Assembly (NCBI GenBank): GCA_036351435.1
Contig: JAZBPA010000417.1
Span: 1-51,480, forward strand
From: JAAUQA01 sp036351435
GTDB taxonomy: Bacteria; Pseudomonadota; Gammaproteobacteria; Competibacterales; Competibacteraceae
Reading direction: 5' to 3'
DNA length: 51,480 bases
The translations under genes were made by a program, and so were the position numbers. The notes under the pieces are model-generated. The model was not told the DNA's origin, made no database searches, and saw nothing but the letters and a program-made list of their open reading frames with translations. Every line of letters begins with the position of its first letter. Within the stretch, counting starts at the first letter, position 1. Shown in pieces: positions 27,901 to 34,770 of this stretch.

Positions 27901-28636
27901 TGGTTTGGGACCGCAACTGGTGCTGATCCCCGCTGGCAACGTCGTCATGGGCTCGCCGCCCGACGATCCCGAACGCTATAGCGACGAAGCCCAATACTCA
28001 ATACAGATTACGCGACCTTTCGGGCTGGGCTTGCATGAAGTCAGTTTCGATGAATATGATCGCTTTGCCGGTGCGACCAACCGATCTTTACCGGCTGACG
28101 ATGGCTGGGGGCGCGGGCAACGTCCGGTGATTAACATCACTTGGGAAGATGCTCACGCTTATACTGAATGGCTGTCGCAACGCAGCGGCCATCGCTACCG
28201 TCTGCCTACTGAAGCGGAATGGGAATACGCTGCGCGAGCAGGCGCTCAGAGTTCACGCTTTTGGGGTAACAACCCCGATGAAGGTTGTCGTTATGCCAAT
28301 GGTTCGGATCAAACCGCGCAGCAAACCTATGCCGGCTGGACCGCGATGGATTGCGCTGACGGCTATCTCTTCACGGCTCCTGTCGGTAGTTACCAGCCCA
28401 ATCGCTTTGGGGTTTATGATTTGCTGGGCAATGTCATGGAGCTGACTTGTTCAGCCTATACTCCGGACCAACAAGGCACCAACACCTGTTCCGCTAACCG
28501 CAATGCGGACCATATCGTTGCCCGTGGCGGTTCCTGGAGTGATGAACCGCGCAATGTACGGCTCGCTGAGCGGTTTAAAGCCACCCCGGATTTACGCGCC
28601 AATTATTTGGGTTTTCGGGTGTTGCGTGAGTTGTAG
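24935..28636 (+). CDS. Tandem pseudokinase - transmembrane - FGE-sulfatase domain protein
   Basis: A 1233-residue protein with a composite architecture. Residues about 70-345 and 395-700 are two protein kinase-like domains; one membrane segment (about 719-740, LTAVPVVLLLGVSSYLLY) follows; then an Ala/Gln-rich helical region; and residues about 985-1233 are a formylglycine-generating-enzyme/SUMF1-type domain (LIPAGNVVMGSPPDDPERY, RLPTEAEWEYAARAG, FGVYDLLGNVMELT, ARGGSWSDEPRNVRLA). Kinase 1 has ALRI where the ATP-holding Lys belongs and HHHLNAGN in the catalytic loop; kinase 2 keeps the Lys (ALKI) but has HRNLKPTN. In both the catalytic Asp is missing although DFG remains. It is probably an anchored scaffold with FGE outside. 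ATG at 24935; a GTG lies one codon earlier. True FGE activity is not implied. Confidence 0.85.
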   Translation: MDPKTRFKQLQDIYTAGYVDTAEFNELRAALLNLLHGAKTPTDRSSVANAGEEIVPTSELWLLERSLEIGPPQNRLRLMRQLGDGGTTYQTWLGDSLVGSEPERYRALRIVAPSSAILAENKVKKPGKGLSPLQAWAIRFKTRVEIVTHLQHPNIAPTFGWGQDSQGWLFSESEYIDHRASLSFEKLLIQEGRPGLSWKRALELIRPVVEALNYAQRTHRLAHHHLNAGNVFLTEDSTVKVVDFGLLYQPLDEEAVPSILDDEPTQNPGSATAGQMRFKRDVSALAILLYRLFSGKAWPAETPLDKLKKPAELNDAAWFVLQQALVYQSDSCPSSANELLQRLESAKAIINVLEDKQPDSSMVDFDQNAERFDDEEDQEESFANFLDRLQGGLTIGPAERRFRILRKLGDSGRVWLASEQRDRNKRDRQDRQYKALKIFAPHSAEELQNRSSSPRKNSTISRVELLNLRAALVRLRAKAEVSALLTHPNIIKLYGWRQGKDGWPFVEMDYLDNRSGRDLQQYLQQEGPCSWEQALQLLRPIAAALDYAHQKHRLAHRNLKPTNVFVTHELEVKLMDFGLTYQPRELREAMRSRITDDLSQDSSLDGASGTTVFKQDVGALATLAYEMLTGKAPYTDESLLGRDPHTWPIMVTAQAEDGTARKTALEPEKPAELDEAAWQILYRSMNFHDASCPDSAGELLQRLEGAQTPQGRKRKTGKLWLTAVPVVLLLGVSSYLLYQWYTARIIYDGSTTTETLAAQGDSTPTEVSSTQESVAAQSDSPDQRAYDAAQRMNTLQGYRIYLQRCPDCEYRSEAEAAIVRLQRQTELNALQRRFEEHLTAWQQGEGERRDRAALEVLSQLAKQDPQAPLIVQGRRQIALSYAQKAQVALTEGRLTDAQAWLQAGQALLPDLPELASLPDDIAAARAQIQDKALYQQAQTLNTRQAYLDYLAGCGSVCTHREATEKALDALMLEPPSTANPVFRDRLKTGGLGPQLVLIPAGNVVMGSPPDDPERYSDEAQYSIQITRPFGLGLHEVSFDEYDRFAGATNRSLPADDGWGRGQRPVINITWEDAHAYTEWLSQRSGHRYRLPTEAEWEYAARAGAQSSRFWGNNPDEGCRYANGSDQTAQQTYAGWTAMDCADGYLFTAPVGSYQPNRFGVYDLLGNVMELTCSAYTPDQQGTNTCSANRNADHIVARGGSWSDEPRNVRLAERFKATPDLRANYLGFRVLREL

Positions 28637-28640
28637 GGAG

Positions 28641-29120
28641 GTGCCGATCCGCCGAATTCCTTTAAGCCTTGTGCTCATTTATCCGGCCGTTATTGGTATC
28701 GCTTTTGTCTCAGGCCATCCTGCCCTGTCTTATCTTCCCCCGTTGCTGATCTATTTGACGCTGTTGTGGGTATTCGGCCGCACCCTGTTGCCGGGAAGTA
28801 AGCCATTAATCAGCCAACTGGCTGAAATGGCCCGCGGTGGTTTAGAACCACGAGTAGCACGTTACACTAGGCGCTTAACCCAAGCGTGGGCGGGGTGTTT
28901 TGCCCTCCTGAGCCTGGAAACGCTACTATTGGCATTCAATGCACCTGTCGATGGCGGGATACTGCTTGTCAGTGCGCTGAATGCATTGTTTATCATTGGT
29001 TTTTTTCTGGCGGAATACGGCTTCCGTCGCTACTGGCTGGCAGATTTACCGCATCCCGGCTTTCGGCAATATTTACATTTTTTGCGCCACACCGATTGGC
29101 GTGTTTTTTGGTCTCGCTGA
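28641..29120 (+). CDS. COG4648-like inner membrane protein
   Basis: About 160 residues with several hydrophobic segments (LVLIYPAVIGIAFV, LPPLLIYLTLLWVFG, FALLSLETLLLAF, ILLVSALNALFIIGFFLAEY). The pattern FGRTLLPGSKPLISQLAEMA and RYTRRLTQAW resembles the COG4648 membrane proteins that accompany LpxL-like acyltransferases in aryl polyene-type gene clusters. The GTG at 28641 follows the kinase-FGE stop by 4 bp, with AGGGAG very close to it, so translation may be coupled. The next gene is just such an acyltransferase, but it is broken. Function unproven. Confidence 0.7.
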   Translation: MPIRRIPLSLVLIYPAVIGIAFVSGHPALSYLPPLLIYLTLLWVFGRTLLPGSKPLISQLAEMARGGLEPRVARYTRRLTQAWAGCFALLSLETLLLAFNAPVDGGILLVSALNALFIIGFFLAEYGFRRYWLADLPHPGFRQYLHFLRHTDWRVFWSR

Positions 29121-29123
29121 ACG

Positions 29124-30017
29124 GTGAGTCGGCGCTGGTCCCACCTTCCGGAACGCGGATCGACTTCCGCCCTGCATTTGATCCATTGGATCGGGGTACG
29201 TATCGGGCGCTGGGCCGGTCGTTTATTGCTGTATCCAATCACCTTATATTATTTACTGATCGCGGTGCCGCAGCGGAGGGCCTCGCGCTTGTACTTGCGC
29301 CGGGTGTTGCAACGCGAACCTAATTGGTTAGACATCGGTCGCCATATTCACTGTTATGCCGCGACTATTCTGGATCGGGTGTATTTGCTGGCCGGTTAGT
29401 TCGAGCGCTTCGATATCCGGGTTCATCAGGGGCAGGTGATTCTGGATCAGGTGCAATCCGGTCAGGGCTGTATCCTGTTGGGCGCTCATCTTGGTAGTTT
29501 CGAGGTCATGCGGGTGTTGGGGGTAACCCTACGGCAATTCCCCTTGAAGATTTTGATGAACGTGAGTCATAACCAACGGATGACTCAATTCATGGATGCC
29601 CTAAACCCGGAACTCGCTGCCACGATTATTCCAATTGATGGCCCGGATACCCTGCTCGGCGTCAAAGATCATTTGGAGCAGGGCTACTTGATTGGCGCAT
29701 TAGGTGATCGCATTCTGCATGATGAAAAAGCTGTGCACTGTCGTTTCTTTGGCACAGAAGCCCGGTTTCCCAGCGGCCCACTGATGCTGGCGGCGTTGAC
29801 TGGTTGTCCGGTCTTTATCTTTTTCGGGCTTTATCGCGGCGGCAATCGCTATGACATTTACTTCGAGCGATTAGCCGATGTCATTACTTTGGACCGCGCG
29901 TCCCGTCAGCAGCAACTCCAGCACTGGGCGCAGCGCTACGCCGAGCGCTTGGAGCATTACACCCGTAGCGCGCCGTATAATTGGTTTAATTTTTACGATT
30001 TTTGGGAAGAGACATGA
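29124..30017 (+). pseudogene. LpxL-like lipid acyltransferase, interrupted by an in-frame TAG
   Basis: Two pieces lie in the same frame. 29124-29396 encodes MSRRWSHLPERGSTSALHLI through ATILDRVYLLAG; the TAG at 29397-29399 follows; then FERFDIRVHQGQVILDQVQ runs on without a frame shift to a normal stop at 30017. The join is what one expects of the LpxL/HtrB-like COG4261 family, so the stop replaces one codon (CAG to TAG would need one change). The downstream part keeps the HxxxxE acyltransfer motif in LGAHLGSFEV. A GTG at 29436 could restart translation, but such a product would lack the N-terminus. TAG ends ppiA and atpF normally, so recoding is unlikely. It is either a recent pseudogene or a sequencing error. 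Confidence 0.82.
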
Positions 30018-31600
30018 CACGTTGCACCGCTCTGTTGACAGGTCTGAGTCTGTTGCTGGTATCGACTTGGGCGCTGGCGGGAACGCCGAAAGACACCTTG
30101 GTGATGGCTCATGCTATCGACGATATCATCACCCTGGACCCGGCGGAGATCTTCGAGTTTTCCGGTACCGAATATGCCGGTAACACCTATGAACGCTTGA
30201 TCGGCTACGACGTGAACGACGTGTCGAGCCTATACGGCGTAATTGCGGAAAGTTGGACGGTTTCCGAGGACGGCAAGACCTATACTTTCCGCATCCGCCC
30301 CGATCTGGTGTTCGCTTCCGGCAACCCGCTCACCGCCGAGGATGTCGCCTTCTCGCTGCAACGGGTGATTCTGCTCAATAAGTCACCAGCGTTTATCCTC
30401 AGCCAATTCGGTTTTACCGCCGACAATGTCAATGCAAAAATCCGCGCCGTCGATGCCAAGACGGTGGAATTGGAAACCGATCAAGCCTATGCCCCGACCT
30501 TTCTGCTCTATTGTTTAACCTCGACAGTCGGTTCGGTGGTAGACAAAAAGGTAGTCCTCGAACATGAACAGGATAGTGACTTGGGACACGCCTGGTTACG
30601 TACCGCCTATGCCGGTTCCGGTCCATTTATCTTGCGGCAATGGCGGCCCAACGAGGTGTTGGTGCTGGAACGCAATGAGCGGTATTGGGGCGAACAACCG
30701 GCCCTCAAGCGGGTCGTTATCCGCCATATCATTGAACCGACCACTCAGCGCTTGTTATTGGAAAAAGGCGATATTGACATCGCCCGCAAACTGGGTGCCG
30801 ATCAACTACAAGGGTTGAAAGACAATCCGGCGATTCGGATTCGTCAGGGCGAGAAAGGCGCACTTTACTATTTGGGACTCAATCAAAAAAATCCCGATCT
30901 CGCCCAACTACCGGTGCGCCAAGCGCTGAAATACCTGATCGATTATCAAGCCATTGCCGATACCTTGTTGCAAGGCCGGTTCACTGTGCATCAGGCGTTT
31001 TTACCGAAAGGGTTTCTTGGCGCGTTGACCGATGTCCCGTTCAATTTAAACCTAGAGAGAGCCAAGACTCTGTTAGCAGAAGCGGGGTTGGCTGATGGGT
31101 TTAGCATCACCTTGGATGCCCATAACGGCGCAGAGGCGATGGAAATCGCCCAGGCCATACAGTCCACCTTCGCGCAGGCCGGGATCGCATTGGAGATCCT
31201 GCCCGGCGACAATAAACAGGTGCTGACCAAATACCGGGCACGCCGCCATGACATGATTCTGGGCCGGTGGGGGCCGGATTATCAAGACCCACACAGCAAC
31301 GCCGGCACCTTCGCCAGCAATCCGAACAATGCCGACGACGCCCCACGCAAAACACTGGCCTGGCGGAATGCCTGGGATATTCCCGAGATAACCCTTGCAA
31401 CTGCCGCCGCTGTGCTGGAACGCGATGCCGCTAAGCGTGCGCAACAGTATCTGGAGATACAGCGCGAACATCAGCAGAGCGCGCCATTCATCATCCTGTT
31501 TCAGGAGATCGAAGTCATTGCTGAACGCGCCAATGTAAATGGTTTCGTGATCGGCCCTTCTTTCGATACCAATCGCTATGCCGGAGTCAGCAAGGATTAG
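30014..31600 (+). CDS. Peptide/opine-type ABC transporter substrate-binding protein
   Basis: A 528-residue periplasmic solute-binding protein of family 5 (DppA/OppA type). A Sec signal peptide (MTRCTALLTGLSLLLVSTWALA) without a lipobox Cys suggests a soluble periplasmic protein. Family features are LDPAEIFEFSG, LAESWTVSEDGKTYTFRIRP-like core (here IAESWTVSEDGKTYTFRIRP), NPLTAEDVAFSLQRV, GSGPFILRQWRPNEVLVLER and VRQALKYLIDYQAI. The ATG at 30014 overlaps the acyltransferase stop (ATGA), so an upstream start in that gene is not likely. The two permease genes follow. The ligand, probably a peptide or similar, is not readable from sequence. Confidence 0.92.
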   Translation: MTRCTALLTGLSLLLVSTWALAGTPKDTLVMAHAIDDIITLDPAEIFEFSGTEYAGNTYERLIGYDVNDVSSLYGVIAESWTVSEDGKTYTFRIRPDLVFASGNPLTAEDVAFSLQRVILLNKSPAFILSQFGFTADNVNAKIRAVDAKTVELETDQAYAPTFLLYCLTSTVGSVVDKKVVLEHEQDSDLGHAWLRTAYAGSGPFILRQWRPNEVLVLERNERYWGEQPALKRVVIRHIIEPTTQRLLLEKGDIDIARKLGADQLQGLKDNPAIRIRQGEKGALYYLGLNQKNPDLAQLPVRQALKYLIDYQAIADTLLQGRFTVHQAFLPKGFLGALTDVPFNLNLERAKTLLAEAGLADGFSITLDAHNGAEAMEIAQAIQSTFAQAGIALEILPGDNKQVLTKYRARRHDMILGRWGPDYQDPHSNAGTFASNPNNADDAPRKTLAWRNAWDIPEITLATAAAVLERDAAKRAQQYLEIQREHQQSAPFIILFQEIEVIAERANVNGFVIGPSFDTNRYAGVSKD

Positions 31601-32639
31601 CCGCTTAATCTTCGGCAGCGCCGCCGCAGTGCAAACGCTGCGTAAGTTGTCGAGCCTGCTGCTTGCCGTTGCAGTAACGTTCCTGGGGTTATTGCTGGTC
31701 ACTTTTTTGATTGGACGGGTGGTTCCCGTAGACCCGGTTCTAGCAGTGGTTGGGGATCGCGCTTCTGCAGAAGTCTATGAGCAGGCTCGTTTAGCGATGG
31801 GTTTGGATTTGCCGCTCTGGCAGCAATTCGGGCTGTACGTGAAAGACGCACTCAGTGGCAATTTCGGCGTTTCCGTTCTGACCGCCAACCCGGTGCTGGA
31901 CGACATCAAACGGGTGTTTCCGGCCACCCTCGAACTGGCTACCCTAGGGACTTTGATCGGCGTCGCGCTAGGGATTCCGTTAGGGGTGATTGCAGCGGTT
32001 TATCGGGATCGTTGGCCAGATCAAACGATTCGCTTCATCGGGCTATTGGGCTATTCAGTGCCGATTTTCTGGCTCGGTCTGATGGGGTTGTTGTTGTTCT
32101 ACGCCCGTTTGGATTGGGTTGGCGGACCGGGACGGTTGGATATCGCCTACGAGTACCTAGTAACGCCGGTCACCGGTCTGCTGTTGGTGGACAGCCTGTT
32201 GGCCGGGGAGTACACCGTGTTCCGCAATGCGCTCAGTCATATCGTGTTGCCGGCTGGGTTATTGGGCTATTTCAGTCTTGCTTATATCAGTCGCATGACG
32301 CGTTCCCTGATGTTGGAACAACTCAGTCAGGAATACATCATCACCGCCCGCGTAAAGGGCCTGAGCGAAACCCGAGTGATTTGGCGTCATGCGTTGGGCA
32401 ATGTACAGGTTCCGCTGATTACGGTAGTCGCACTATCTTTTGCTAATCTCTTGGAAGGCTCGGTGCTGACCGAAACCGTTTTTGCTTGGCCTGGTTTGGG
32501 GCAGTACATCACATATTCTTTATTGAATGCCGATATGAACGCCGTGCTGGGAGGCACCCTGGTGGTGGGGGCCGTGTTTATCGGACTTAATCTGTTTTCA
32601 GATTTTCTCTATCGGCTTCTGGATCCCCGTGCCCGCTGA
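31578..32639 (+). CDS. ABC transporter permease, DppB type
   Basis: One of the paired membrane channel subunits of a peptide-type importer. It is polytopic, with the usual start VTFLGLLLVTFLIGRVVPVDPV, the segment LGYSVPIFWLGLMGLL, and the ATPase-docking EAA-like loop YIITARVKGLSETRVIWRHAL. It ends in the typical DPRAR. At 353 residues it is a little longer than most because of an extended N-terminus. It overlaps the binding protein gene by 23 bp. Confidence 0.93.
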   Translation: MPESARISRLIFGSAAAVQTLRKLSSLLLAVAVTFLGLLLVTFLIGRVVPVDPVLAVVGDRASAEVYEQARLAMGLDLPLWQQFGLYVKDALSGNFGVSVLTANPVLDDIKRVFPATLELATLGTLIGVALGIPLGVIAAVYRDRWPDQTIRFIGLLGYSVPIFWLGLMGLLLFYARLDWVGGPGRLDIAYEYLVTPVTGLLLVDSLLAGEYTVFRNALSHIVLPAGLLGYFSLAYISRMTRSLMLEQLSQEYIITARVKGLSETRVIWRHALGNVQVPLITVVALSFANLLEGSVLTETVFAWPGLGQYITYSLLNADMNAVLGGTLVVGAVFIGLNLFSDFLYRLLDPRAR

Positions 32640-32678
32640 CCGTCCACTCCTTACTTTTCATGATTTAGAGAGATCGTT

Positions 32679-33755
32679 ATGAGCGTTCGCGAAAAAATAC
32701 TGATCGTCGACGACAATCCAACCAATATCGAAATACTGCAGGAATATTTGGAAGATAACTACGATTTGGAAATCGCTTCTTCCGGCGAGGAGGCTCTGGA
32801 AAAAGCTGCTTCGTTCCAGCCCGCTATTATTTTGTTGGACATTATGATGCCCGGTATGGACGGTTACGAAGTGTGTAAGCGGGTTCGTGCCACACCGAGT
32901 TTGGCGCATATTAAGATCATTATTCTATCGGTTAAAGCGATGCTGTCGGAACGCTTGGAAGGCTATACTTCGGGTGCCGATGATTACATCACCAAACCGT
33001 TCGAAGAAGAAGAATTGTTGGCTAAAGTGCGGGTGTATTTACGGTTGAAATCGGTCGAGGAGATGAATGAGCTCAACAGCAACCTGCTGGCTATGCTGAG
33101 CCACGAAACCCGCACCCCACTGACTAGCATTTTGATGCCGGTCGAAATATTACTGGCCGACCAAGCCATGGACGCCGACAAACGCAAAACGCTGCTCGAC
33201 ATCGTGTATGACGGCACCAAAAATTTGCAGAAACTATTCGACAAAATCTTTTTGTTGAATACGCTGAAAACCGGCACCGCCACGCTCGATTTTGTGCAAG
33301 CGGATCTGTGTGAGCTGACGAGCGCCGCCATTGAGGCACTTTCGAAAGCAGCTGAAGCGCGTAATCTCCGTATCGAACCGCAACTCCCTGATAACTTAGT
33401 CGTTCGGCTGGATCGAAAGAAGATCCAGCAGGTCATTGAATCTATCTTGGATAATGCCGTTCGCTTCAGCCCGGCGTGCTCGGCAGTGCAGATCAACGTG
33501 TTCGAAGATAACCAATACGCTATGGTGACGATTGCCGATCATGGCGAGGGTATTGATCCACAATTTTTGGCTCAAGTGTTCAACGAATTTGCCTGTTCCG
33601 ATGTCGACCATCACGGCGGTGGACACGGTCTGAGTTTGGCGATTGCCAAGCAGATCGTGAGTTATCACGATGGTACGATTGATGCCGAAAGTACCCCGGA
33701 GATAGGCACAACCATTACCTTGCGTTTGCCGCTAGCCGGTCCAACAGATCGTTAG
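32679..33755 (+). CDS. Receiver-histidine kinase signalling protein
   Basis: A 358-residue soluble protein. Residues 1-120 are an intact receiver domain (ILIVDDNPTN, phospho-Asp near 54 in ILLDIMMPGMDGYEV, Lys in DDYITKPF). A HisKA helix follows with the phospho-His near 142 in MLSHETRTPLTS, then a GHKL ATPase domain with N box IESILDNAVRFS, G1 DHGEGID and G2 GGGHGLSLAIAKQ. It has no membrane segment or sensor domain, so it probably takes its input through the receiver. It lies 39 bp after dppB and 6 bp before dppC, all on one strand, so it appears to be part of the transporter operon. Confidence 0.92.
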   Translation: MSVREKILIVDDNPTNIEILQEYLEDNYDLEIASSGEEALEKAASFQPAIILLDIMMPGMDGYEVCKRVRATPSLAHIKIIILSVKAMLSERLEGYTSGADDYITKPFEEEELLAKVRVYLRLKSVEEMNELNSNLLAMLSHETRTPLTSILMPVEILLADQAMDADKRKTLLDIVYDGTKNLQKLFDKIFLLNTLKTGTATLDFVQADLCELTSAAIEALSKAAEARNLRIEPQLPDNLVVRLDRKKIQQVIESILDNAVRFSPACSAVQINVFEDNQYAMVTIADHGEGIDPQFLAQVFNEFACSDVDHHGGGHGLSLAIAKQIVSYHDGTIDAESTPEIGTTITLRLPLAGPTDR

Positions 33756-33761
33756 TCGGAA

Positions 33762-34697
33762 GTGCGCAATAATGCTATGGGTTGCTCGGAACCACGACAG
33801 CAGACACTGCATGAGTGGTTGACCAGCGATACGCCGACCTCGGTCGGACAGGCAGTGCTCGGTCGCTGGTGGGTTGGGTGGCTGGTGTTTGCCCAGAACC
33901 GCCTGGCATTGTTAGGGTTGCTTATGGTCGCGGCGCTGTTGTTAGTTGCGCTGTTCGCACCCTGGTTGGCCTATGATCCACCGCTCGCTGCCGATTTGTC
34001 TAACCGCCTGCAACCGCCAAGTTGGCTGCACTGGTGCGGGACAGATGAGTTAGGTCGGGATATTTACAGCCGGATGGTTTACGGCGCTCGGCTAACGCTC
34101 TACGTGGTGATTCTGGTTGCAATCATCGCCGCTCCCGTGGGATTGTTGATCGGCGCTACTGCCGGTTATCTGGGCGGTGGTTGGGATGCCGTGTTAATGC
34201 GTATCACCGATATCTTTCTCGCCTTTCCTCGGTTGATTTTGGCGCTGGCTTTTGTCGCGGCGCTAGGTCCAGGTATTGAGAACGCCGTACTAGCCATTGC
34301 CTTGACCGCATGGCCACCTTATGCCCGCATCGCACGAGCAGAAACACTGACCGTCCGCAAAGCCGACTATATTGCTGCTGCCCGCTTACAGGGAGCCTCT
34401 GCCCTGCGCATCATTGGTCGCTATATCATGCCGCTATGTGCCGCTTCGGTTATCGTTAGAGTCACGCTGGATATGGCAGGCATCATTCTGACCGCTGCCG
34501 GGCTCGGGTTTCTCGGTTTGGGTGCGCAACCACCAATGCCGGAATGGGGCGCGATGGTTTCCGCTGGGCGCAAATTTCTGCTGGATCAATGGTGGGTGGC
34601 GACCTTGCCCGGTATGGCCATCTTTATCGTAAGTCTGGGATTCAATCTATTGGGCGATGGGTTACGTGATGTGCTCGACCCACGACAGAGCCGTTAA
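33762..34697 (+). CDS. ABC transporter permease, DppC type
   Basis: The second permease of the peptide-type importer. Polytopic, with HWCGTDELGRDIYSRMVYGAR, the ATPase-docking loop YIAAARLQGASALRIIGRYIM, and the family C-terminus GFNLLGDGLRDVLDPR. Start is the GTG at 33762, preceded by GGAAG at very short distance, or the ATG at 33777; the first 20 residues are not conserved. No ATP-binding subunit genes follow, so the energy subunits must be encoded elsewhere. Confidence 0.93.
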   Translation: MRNNAMGCSEPRQQTLHEWLTSDTPTSVGQAVLGRWWVGWLVFAQNRLALLGLLMVAALLLVALFAPWLAYDPPLAADLSNRLQPPSWLHWCGTDELGRDIYSRMVYGARLTLYVVILVAIIAAPVGLLIGATAGYLGGGWDAVLMRITDIFLAFPRLILALAFVAALGPGIENAVLAIALTAWPPYARIARAETLTVRKADYIAAARLQGASALRIIGRYIMPLCAASVIVRVTLDMAGIILTAAGLGFLGLGAQPPMPEWGAMVSAGRKFLLDQWWVATLPGMAIFIVSLGFNLLGDGLRDVLDPRQSR

Positions 34698-34770
34698 GCT
34701 GTCGAGAACATATAGACTGTACTAAATTTATGGTCATTATTAGCGACTGCGAGTAAGAGGTTTAAAGGGT

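Noticed and set aside
27890..28636. FGE-type C-terminus as the variable target of a diversity-generating retroelement
   Set aside because: FGE domains are common targets, but no reverse transcriptase, template repeat or accessory gene was found in the window.
29397..29399. TAG as a recoded amino acid
   Set aside because: TAG is used as an ordinary stop in ppiA and atpF, and no suppressor or recoding element was seen; a nonsense mutation or error is simpler.
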